DNA of 64,000 nucleotides from positions 2,418,001-2,482,000 of the forward strand of contig OZ246890.1 of NCBI GenBank assembly GCA_965231815.1, written 5' to 3'. The position numbers and the translations under genes are program-made. The notes under the pieces were generated by a model, which had not been told where the DNA came from, made no database searches, and worked only from the letters and a program-made list of their open reading frames with translations. This DNA is from JAPPFW01 sp965231815 (GTDB lineage Bacteria; Actinomycetota; Acidimicrobiia; Spongiisociales; Spongiisociaceae). Below are positions 57,353 through 64,000 of this stretch, piece by piece. Positions within the stretch are counted from its first letter, which is position 1. Each line of letters opens with the position of its first letter.

Positions 57353-58495
57353 ATGGCTATCTCCGACTACGACGTCCTCGTAGTCGGAGGAGGAATCACC
57401 GGCTGCTCCACAGCCTGGAACCTATCCGGTCACGGAGCGAAAACGGTGTTGCTGGAGCAATCGGACCTGAACACCCAGTCGTCGGGCCGGAACGCCGGAA
57501 GCCTGCACGGCCAGATCCAGTTCGCCTCCTTCATGGAGTTCGGCGATGAATGGGCTCATCGCTTCCTGCCGGCTTTGAGGTTTCTCGCCCGGTCCCTCGA
57601 GATGTGGACCGACTTGAGCGACCAACTCGACACCGATCTGGAGGTTTCTCTAAACGGTGGATTGTTGATAGCCGAAACCTCCCAACAGATGCGGGACATC
57701 GAGCGCAAGGTAGCCATCGAAAGACTGATAGGCGTCGAGTCCGACATGCTCGACTCGGCGGATCTCCAACGGATCGCCCCTTACGTTTCGGAGTCGATGG
57801 CCGGCGCCCAGCTATGCCGCATGGAGGGAAAGGTCAACTCCATGCTGGCGGCGCCCGCATTCGCCCGAGCGGCGCTGTCCCGAGGTGCCGAGATCAGGAC
57901 CAACACCGCCGTCACCCGGCTGGGGTGGGAAAACGATCTGTTCACGGCCACCACGACCTCGGGCAAGGTGAAGGCTCGGAGAGTTGTCCTTGCCACAGGG
58001 AACGACCTTAACTTTTTCGCTCCCCTGTGGGGTCGCCGACTTCCCGTAATCGATGACCCTGCCCAGGTGGGAGTGACCGAACCGATAGCTCCGATGGTCC
58101 ATCACCTGGTGTACTACGCAGGGGGGGCGTTGACCTTCAAGCAGGCTAAGGCCGGATCCCTGTTGATCGGAGGCGGTTGGTCGTCCGACCTCGATCCCGC
58201 CACCGGCCGCAACCGGGTGAACCCGACCAACCTAGTCGCCAACATGGCGATCGCGCTTCGGGTGGTGCCCTCCCTGGCCGGTATACGGTTGATACGTACC
58301 TGGCCGGGCAGAGGCCTCGCCACCCCCGATCTGGGACCTATCATCGGGCCGATCGGCCCCCCCGGCATGGTGGTCGGCTTGTACCCCCACATGGGACTCA
58401 CCGCCGGTCCCCTGATGGGCCGGGTTCTGGCTCGCCTGGCATTGGGCCTTCCTGCGGAGGCGGACCTTGCTCCATTCTCACCCGATCGCTTCTGA
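57353..58495 (+). CDS. FAD-dependent amine/amino-acid oxidase (DAO family)
   Basis: The 380-residue protein starts at the ATG at 57353. The dinucleotide fold reads VLVVGGGITGCSTAWNLSGHG, followed by LLEQ. SSGRNAGSLHGQIQFA contacts FAD as in sarcosine or glycine oxidases. GLATPDLGPIIGPIG and GLYPHMGLTAGPLMG close the fold. It would oxidise a secondary amine, N-methyl amino acid or hydroxy acid in the same pathway as the CoA-transferase 4 bp upstream. Confidence 0.85.
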   Translation: MAISDYDVLVVGGGITGCSTAWNLSGHGAKTVLLEQSDLNTQSSGRNAGSLHGQIQFASFMEFGDEWAHRFLPALRFLARSLEMWTDLSDQLDTDLEVSLNGGLLIAETSQQMRDIERKVAIERLIGVESDMLDSADLQRIAPYVSESMAGAQLCRMEGKVNSMLAAPAFARAALSRGAEIRTNTAVTRLGWENDLFTATTTSGKVKARRVVLATGNDLNFFAPLWGRRLPVIDDPAQVGVTEPIAPMVHHLVYYAGGALTFKQAKAGSLLIGGGWSSDLDPATGRNRVNPTNLVANMAIALRVVPSLAGIRLIRTWPGRGLATPDLGPIIGPIGPPGMVVGLYPHMGLTAGPLMGRVLARLALGLPAEADLAPFSPDRF

Positions 58496-58556
58496 TTGAG
58501 AGGACGCACGGCGGAGTGCGTCCCTACCTTCCAACACCCCTGTGGCGATAATTTTC

Positions 58557-59547
58557 ATGAAATCCTCAATCCGAGGTGTATCCGATCCGAGATGGGGTGC
58601 CAGACTCAACCTGGGATGGAACGCTATAGGACGGGTCTCGGATGCTCAGCGAGGAGCGCAACAGGGTCTTCTCGACAAGGCCTGCCATCCGGTTCCAGGA
58701 CCGATTACCGAACCCCTACAGGCATTATCCCGGACGCTCGTACTGCACATAGGGGGGCAACCAGTTCGAAGCCGACCCTGTATGGCCGAACCGTTTTTTC
58801 AACACCTCGTTCCTGATCGATCCGGTTGGCGAGGTGGTACTCCGGTACCGGCGCATCCACACCGCTCAATGGGTGTCTCCTCACGACTTTCTCGACGACT
58901 ACCTCGACCGGTACGGCGTGGAGGGCCTCTGGCCGGTCGTGGACACGTCTCTCGGCAGGGTAGCCATGCTCGCCTGCGGGGAGATCATGGTTCCGGAAGC
59001 GCCGAGGCGCCTGCCGCTGCGCGGCGCGGAGATACTCGTCCATCCGACCAACGAACCGGTCAGCGAGGCCGAAGGAGCGGCCAAGGTGTCGGCCGCGGCC
59101 GCCAACATGATGTACGTCGTGTCCGCCAACGTGGCCGGATCTATCGGTTTCTCCGACGGTGACCCGCCCGTTACAGGTGGTTCATCGCGGATCGTCGACT
59201 TCAGAGGTAACACGATCGCCCTCGAGGATTCGCCGGTTGAGACGGCGGGTGTCAGCGCGATGCTCGACACCGCTACGCTGCGCGCGGCCCGGTCGGAAGA
59301 CAGCATGACGAACGCTCTACTGAGGATTCGAGTGGAGACCTTCGGCGACATGTTCCGGGACGTGGCCCTGTATCCGGCTAATTCGTTCCTGGATTCACCC
59401 ATGAAGCACTGGCGGGATACCTCGGCGCCCGCCTCGGGGATCGTCACGGAATCTCGGGAGTCTCGGGGTGATCGACTCCGCCCCGGAGTAGCTCCCGCAA
59501 TCGTGGTTCGCCATCCGGCTCTTCCCGCCTGCTCCGTCGCCGATTGA
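58557..59547 (+). pseudogene. Nitrilase-family hydrolase, frameshifted and lacking its N-terminus
   Basis: The first frame gives PGPITEPLQALSRTLVLHIG and then runs into an unrelated frame at a G6 run (58752-58757). Removing one G continues it as GGNQFEADPVWPNRFFNTSF, LRYRRIHTAQWVSPHDFLDD, the Cys motif VAMLACGEIMVPE and LVHPTNEPVSE, to the stop at 59547. The region that should hold the catalytic Glu upstream is missing or unrecognisable. The Lys motif reads YRRIH, with Arg. The downstream 238-codon part is open from 58834 but cannot be a complete nitrilase. Confidence 0.65.
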
Positions 59548-59568
59548 CGATCAAGTAAGGTGACGCCG

Positions 59569-60237
59569 ATGTTCGGTCGAGTCATCGTGGTCAATCCGAA
59601 TAGCTCGGAGCGCGTTTCGATGGAGATCGGCGCTGCTGTCCGGCCAATCGCCGAAGACATGCGAGTCGAAGTCGAGGTAGTTACCAGTCCGGGCGGGCCT
59701 CCCGCCATCGAATCCGACGACGACGTCGCGGCTTCGATTCAGCCCATGATCGAGACTGTGATGCGCAACCCGGCGGATGCGTACGTGGTGGCATGTTTCT
59801 CCGATCCGGGAATAGATGAGATGAGGGACCGCCTCGACCCACCTGTTTTCGGGATTGCGGAATCCGCTGTCCTGGCGGCAATGTCGCGCGGACGTAGGGT
59901 GGGGATCATATCCGCGGTCGAGGAGGCGCTGCCTCGCCACCACCGGTACTGGACCCGGATCGGGGTCGCCGGACGGGTTGTTAAGGATGTTGCGACCGGG
60001 AGAGGAGTGTTGGACCTCGAAAGCGAGGAGTCCTACCATGACGTTTTGGAGACCGGAAGAGTGCTCGTCGGGGCCGGGGCCGATGTGGTAGTGCTCGGAT
60101 GCACCGGTATGACCCATCTTCGTGACCGACTCCAGCGCGATCTGGCGATGCCGGTGGTCGAACCCTGCCAAGCCGCGGTCCGCTTCGCCGCGCTCACGTT
60201 ACGAGATTCCGTAAATGAGAAAGGACCATGTCAATGA
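59569..60237 (+). CDS. Asp/Glu (hydantoin) racemase family protein
   Basis: The 222-residue protein starts at the ATG at 59569; a GTG three codons earlier is possible. IVVNPNSSERVSMEIG, VVACFSDPGIDEMRD (first catalytic Cys) and VVVLGCTGMTHLRDRL (second Cys) define the hydantoin racemase/Asp-Glu racemase fold. With a hydantoinase-like and carbamoyl-hydrolase gene in the same window, racemisation of a cyclic ureide is plausible. It overlaps the DapA-type gene by 10 bp. Confidence 0.85.
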   Translation: MFGRVIVVNPNSSERVSMEIGAAVRPIAEDMRVEVEVVTSPGGPPAIESDDDVAASIQPMIETVMRNPADAYVVACFSDPGIDEMRDRLDPPVFGIAESAVLAAMSRGRRVGIISAVEEALPRHHRYWTRIGVAGRVVKDVATGRGVLDLESEESYHDVLETGRVLVGAGADVVVLGCTGMTHLRDRLQRDLAMPVVEPCQAAVRFAALTLRDSVNEKGPCQ

Positions 60238-61166
60238 CCGATTCCATGCCCGCCTCCGGCCTTGTTGCGATCGCGGTTACCCCGCTAGACGATAACGGTG
60301 GCATCGACCTGCCAGGTATCGGACCTTTGATGGACTTCTACATCTCCTGCGGTTCCAGCGGTATTGCCTTGCTGGGCGTTATGGGTGAGGCCAACCGGAT
60401 GACCGAGGAGGAAGCACGTTCGGTGGTGGTTGAGGCTATGGGCGCCGTGGATGGTCGCGTTCCCGTCATTGTGGGGGTCTCCGACCCTTCCCTCGCCCGA
60501 GCCGGCGCCCTAGCCCGCTTCGCCATGGAGTTAGGCGCCGCCGGGGTGCTCCTTCAACCTCTTCCCGGATTAGCCGGGGACGAGCGAGTGGCCGGATACT
60601 TCGAGGCGGCTGCCGAAGCCTTGGGCGCAACGCCGATCTGTGTACAGGATTACCCCAAGGCGAGCGGTGTGCACCTATCCACCACCGCTTGGAGCATGAT
60701 CGTGGAGCGTTGCCCTACGGTGACGATGCTGAAAGCCGAAGACGAACCGGGTCTGGGCAAGATCACCGCGGTCCGCCGAGCAGAAGCGGCAGGGCAGCGG
60801 CGGGTCACGATCCTGACCGGGAACAACGGGATTCACCTGGTTCAGGAGTTAGCAAGGGGCGCCGACGGCGCGATGACCGGATTCGCCTTCCCTGATGTTC
60901 TGGCGAAGGTCATCGCGTTACACGGGGTTGGGCAGGTGGACGAAGCAGAAGATCTGTTCGATCAGTACCTGCCTATCAACCGCCATGAGTTCCGGATGGG
61001 CATTAGCGTGCGGAAGGAACTCCTACGCCGTCGCAAAGCTATCAACACCGCCCGGGCCCGGTTCCCGGCGCCTACCCTGAGTCGAATCGACCGCCGAGAA
61101 CTCGACCGCCTGCTTCTCAGGCTCGAAGCATCCACCGGCAGGTCTTCTCTCGAGTTGGTCGATTAG
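60228..61166 (+). CDS. DapA/NanA-family aldolase
   Basis: The 312-residue TIM-barrel protein has SGLVAIAVTPLDDNGGIDL, GSSGIALLGVMGEANRMTEE (substrate loop), a Tyr in CVQDYPKASG and the Schiff-base Lys in TVTMLKAEDEPG. Family members cleave or join 2-keto acids. Here it probably splits a carbon skeleton from the pathway. The start is the ATG at 60228 inside the end of the previous gene. Confidence 0.85.
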   Translation: MSMTDSMPASGLVAIAVTPLDDNGGIDLPGIGPLMDFYISCGSSGIALLGVMGEANRMTEEEARSVVVEAMGAVDGRVPVIVGVSDPSLARAGALARFAMELGAAGVLLQPLPGLAGDERVAGYFEAAAEALGATPICVQDYPKASGVHLSTTAWSMIVERCPTVTMLKAEDEPGLGKITAVRRAEAAGQRRVTILTGNNGIHLVQELARGADGAMTGFAFPDVLAKVIALHGVGQVDEAEDLFDQYLPINRHEFRMGISVRKELLRRRKAINTARARFPAPTLSRIDRRELDRLLLRLEASTGRSSLELVD

Positions 61167-61240
61167 GTATGCCGAAGCGGCGACATGTGCGTCGGCGCGT
61201 CGATCCGGGGGAATCCGAAAGCAAGAAGGGAGATTCCTGA

Positions 61241-62011
61241 ATGAACCACAAGACCGCTCTAGTCGCGGCCGCTACCAGCGGACTCGGCTTCGCTATTGCC
61301 CGGCGCCTATTCAACGAGGGATACGCTCTATCTGTTTGCGGGAGTGACCGTGAACGAGTAGCTAATGCCGTAACGAAGATCGGTGGGGGAGACGCCGGTC
61401 CGGTCCACGGTCAGGTTTGCGACCTGAAGCAGAGTGCGGATATCGAGGCCTGGGTCGGAACAGCTGCGGATCGTTTCAATGGGCGGATCGATGCTGTGGT
61501 AGTCAACACGGGAGGCCCGAAGCCGGGCTTCTTCGACGACCTGTCCGATACCGATTGGGCGGATGCGATCGATCTGGTGTTGATGTCAGCCGTTCGCCTG
61601 GCCCGTTCTGTCAAGCCGCACCTGGGAGAGGGATCGGCGGTGGTGTTCATGACCTCCTCAGCCGTAAGGCAACCTATCGATAACCTGGTCACCTCAACCG
61701 TGTTACGCACCGGGGTGGGCGCCCTGGCGAAGATGCTGGCAAAAGAGTGGGCCCCGGCGGTAAGGGTCAACCATGTCTATCCGGGCCGGATCGGCACTGA
61801 TCGGGTGGCGGCTCTGGACCGCGGGAAGGCCGCCCGGATGGGAATCACCCCCGAGGAGGTTGCGGCCCGGTCACGTGCTGCGATCCCGTTGGGAAGGTAC
61901 GGAGAACCGGAGGAGTTCGCTTCTGTAGTCGGCTTCCTTCTATCGGACGCCGCGAGTTATGTCACCGGCGCCACGGTCGCTATTGACGGGGGAATGCTGA
62001 GAGGCTTGTAA
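61241..62011 (+). CDS. Short-chain dehydrogenase/reductase lacking the catalytic Tyr
   Basis: The 256-residue protein has an N-terminal cofactor fold ALVAAATSGLGFAIARRLF, VVVNTGGPKPGFFDD and the Ser region VVFMTSSAVRQPI. Where SDRs have YxxxK it reads VLRTGVGALAKML, so Tyr is missing although a Lys follows. VYPGRIGTDRV and VTGATVAIDGG complete the fold. This SSxxVRxP-type subgroup is known among actinobacterial FabG-like proteins. A GGGAG-like ribosome site lies just upstream. Confidence 0.8.
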   Translation: MNHKTALVAAATSGLGFAIARRLFNEGYALSVCGSDRERVANAVTKIGGGDAGPVHGQVCDLKQSADIEAWVGTAADRFNGRIDAVVVNTGGPKPGFFDDLSDTDWADAIDLVLMSAVRLARSVKPHLGEGSAVVFMTSSAVRQPIDNLVTSTVLRTGVGALAKMLAKEWAPAVRVNHVYPGRIGTDRVAALDRGKAARMGITPEEVAARSRAAIPLGRYGEPEEFASVVGFLLSDAASYVTGATVAIDGGMLRGL

Positions 62012-62165
62012 GAGAAGCCGCCTAACCTAACTAGCTAGCTAGAGTGCTTCAAACCTAGGAATTTGGATTTGACTGAGACCGGCTACGCCACCTGTGTTTT
62101 TGTTGCAGTATGTGATGGTTCCGCGGGTGCGGGATTGAAACCGGTTGGTTTCGGGTTGTAGCGGT

Positions 62166-64000
62166 ATGTTGAAGCGTGTTCGTTTTGTTGTTGTGGTGGT
62201 TGTGTTGTGTGTGGGTGAGGTGGCTTTGTTGGGTGCGGAGGCTGTTGAGGAGGTACGGCCGTCTGGAACCGGTGACGGTCGGGAGGACGTTGGTTTTGGG
62301 GAGCTTTCCGACGATCCTGTTCCGGATTCGGGTATGGATGCGGCTGATGCGGCGCGGTCTGCGTCGCGGTGTTCTTCTTCTTTTGATAATGGTACTCCGG
62401 CTGATACTTCTGATGATTATGTGTTGCACAGTTCGCGGGTTTTGTCGGATGGGTCACGGAGGTGTGTGTACAGGCGGGTGGTCGAAACAGTGAGGGATCC
62501 TGTTGCGGAGCCGTGTTCTTCAACGTTGACGGGTGGTTACAGGTTGGATGATTCGACGGCGGACCGCTGTGTCTATACGAGGACTGCCTATACGGAACGG
62601 GACGCTACGAAGAGGGTCACGTATTCTTGTGATCCGCGTACGGGGTGGGCTGTGAAACGGAACGGCGATGAGTGTGTCTACACGAAAGAAGAGACCCTGC
62701 GTCTTGCTCCGATCCCGGCTGTGTATGTGTGCGACCCGGTGGAGGGTTACGGACCTGGCCGCCTCAACGGACGGACTTGTACGTATACTCGTTCGGGTTC
62801 CACGACGCTGCCCGCCAAGGTCACGAAACGGTATCGTTGCCCGTCGGCGCCTGCCACGTTCAAGTTCAGCAGGATTGACGATATTCGTAGCAAATGCCTC
62901 TACACACGGTCGGGTGAGACCACCCGGCTGAAACAATGGATCCCGATGTACGGTTATGTCGGGCCTTGCCCGAAGGCGCCCGCCACGTTCACGTACAGCA
63001 AACGGGAAGGAATCACCTGCTACTACACGCGTAGCACGTCGACGGAACGCGGTTACGAAGAATACGAAACGTACACATGCCCACCGGCCCCCGACACGTA
63101 CACGCCGGCGGGCCGAACCGGGAAAACATGCAAGTACACGCGTTCCACCAGCACCACCAAACCCGCCACCCGAAAGACCATATCGAGGTGCCCGCCGGTA
63201 CCGTCCGGATACCGGTGGGGTCACCGTTCGGGTAACGACTGCTACTACAACATGACCGTCACCGAAACGAAACCCGCCCGAGGCACAACCACCTACTCGT
63301 GTCGGTCGAACGAGAACCTGGTAGGAACAAAATGCCAGAAACCGAGGTCGGGGGGAACAACCACCCCCCGTGTCTACGACTGCCCCGCAGCGCGAACCGG
63401 TGAAACACTCACCAAATCCGGTTCAGGCAAAACCACCACCTGCACCTACAAGAAAAACGAAACCCGAACCATCACCAAACCACCACCACCACCACCACCG
63501 CCCAAGCCGTTAGCAACACCCACCGGGGTCAAAGCCAACGGCGACAGCATCGGCGCCGGAGGTGCTGGCCGGAGTGCGATCACCTGGAACTCTGTATCAA
63601 GGGCTAAGGAGTACACGGTGGTCGTTCAGCCCACTGACGGCTCCAATAATGGTAGGAAGACATGGACGGGCACCACCTCATCGGTCACTATCCAGGGCTT
63701 GGTACTCAACAGACTGTACTCGATAAGGGTGCAAGCCCATCGCGGAGGAGTCAGATCCGGATGGTCGAAGTCAACCTATACATATCCTACGTTACTGCCA
63801 GCAAAACGAGGCGACAAGATCGGGATAGTGCCTATTATTCATTACCGCTCCGGCAAGAGCTACAACTATATTTTGTGTACCAATCAGAGTCCAGATACTG
63901 TAAACAACTATCCAGGTGCCCCCGATCAATGGCGTAGCATCATCACAAAGGCCGCCGCGACATGGGGTAATAGTACGAACGAGGTGTCTACCAAGGCCAC
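62166..64000 (+). CDS. Large secreted Cys/Thr-rich repeat protein with FN3 domain, partial
   Basis: An open frame of more than 610 codons runs from the ATG at 62166 off the right edge. It starts with a signal peptide (MLKRVRFVVVVVVLCVGEVA, then LLGAEA). Seven or more imperfect repeats of ~35-45 residues follow, each with a C-P/D start, a Gly-Tyr or Thr-Phe middle and a C-x-Y-T-R/Y end (for example CKYTRSTST, CYYTRSTST, CVYTKEE). Then come a short poly-Pro stretch and a fibronectin III-like domain (ITWNSVSRAKEYTVVVQP, IQGLVLNRLYSIRVQAHR). The last part (PDQWRSIITKAAATWGN) faintly resembles the start of a metalloprotease domain. Paired Cys suggest disulfides outside the cell. Function unknown; probably adhesion or host interaction. 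Confidence 0.75.
   Translation, partial: MLKRVRFVVVVVVLCVGEVALLGAEAVEEVRPSGTGDGREDVGFGELSDDPVPDSGMDAADAARSASRCSSSFDNGTPADTSDDYVLHSSRVLSDGSRRCVYRRVVETVRDPVAEPCSSTLTGGYRLDDSTADRCVYTRTAYTERDATKRVTYSCDPRTGWAVKRNGDECVYTKEETLRLAPIPAVYVCDPVEGYGPGRLNGRTCTYTRSGSTTLPAKVTKRYRCPSAPATFKFSRIDDIRSKCLYTRSGETTRLKQWIPMYGYVGPCPKAPATFTYSKREGITCYYTRSTSTERGYEEYETYTCPPAPDTYTPAGRTGKTCKYTRSTSTTKPATRKTISRCPPVPSGYRWGHRSGNDCYYNMTVTETKPARGTTTYSCRSNENLVGTKCQKPRSGGTTTPRVYDCPAARTGETLTKSGSGKTTTCTYKKNETRTITKPPPPPPPPKPLATPTGVKANGDSIGAGGAGRSAITWNSVSRAKEYTVVVQPTDGSNNGRKTWTGTTSSVTIQGLVLNRLYSIRVQAHRGGVRSGWSKSTYTYPTLLPAKRGDKIGIVPIIHYRSGKSYNYILCTNQSPDTVNNYPGAPDQWRSIITKAAATWGNSTNEVSTKA

Overview
The window reads as a high-GC, actinobacteria-like chromosome segment. 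Many starts are GTG or TTG, genes are packed with 4-bp ATGA/GTGA overlaps, there is a UvrA2-type protein, and Thr/Pro-rich surface-protein sequence appears at one edge. An uncultured member of the Acidimicrobiia-type actinobacteria would fit, but no rRNA, tRNA or other phylogenetic marker is present, so this is inference.

Left part (1-13.2 kb) is a defence and decay zone. It holds the start of a Thr/Pro-rich surface protein, an AbiE-like toxin-antitoxin remnant, and a two-gene defence module. That module is an Eco57I-type DNA methyltransferase whose reading frame is broken by a pure (CT)33 tract, followed with a 4-bp overlap by a PLD-nuclease/SF2 helicase. Next come relics of RHH/PIN toxin-antitoxin pairs and a UvrA2-like ATPase. 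From 13.4 to 20.1 kb lie an MBL-rhodanese gene, a doubly broken NYN gene carrying a MITE, an AAA/DUF4143 ATPase, a cupin, and an AlbA/HATPase regulator flanked by 80-bp direct repeats.

The middle and right (20.3-41.4 and 47-62 kb) carry a large amide/N-heterocycle catabolic supercluster: a dihydropyrimidinase-like amidohydrolase, cysteine hydrolase, DUF1185, enamidase-like hydrolase, DUF1989 protein, class II aldolase, class III aminotransferase, two TrzN-type amidohydrolases, nitrilases, a flavin oxidoreductase, methyltransferase, GntR regulator, an NMT1/TauABC-type importer, an acetylpolyamine-type deacetylase, a CoA-transferase, DAO, hydantoin-racemase-like protein, DapA-type lyase and SDR. 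Together these look like import, ring opening, deamination and carbon-skeleton processing of a nitrogen-rich cyclic compound whose identity cannot be read from sequence. A complete type III-B (Cmr) CRISPR effector operon with a Csx1-like nuclease sits inside this cluster, with its first gene overlapping the enamidase gene. No CRISPR array, cas1, cas2 or cas6 is visible.

Between 42.7 and 47.1 kb there is a second accessory island: a type II-like restriction-modification pair, an IS5-family element, an IS1380-like relic and a broken HicA-like toxin with its partner. Three copies of a ~118-bp MITE with a TA target recur at 15.1, 34.5 and 53.5 kb. The solute-binding protein gene contains an exact-looking 1,040-bp internal tandem duplication. 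The right edge enters a long Cys/Thr-rich secreted protein that runs off the window.
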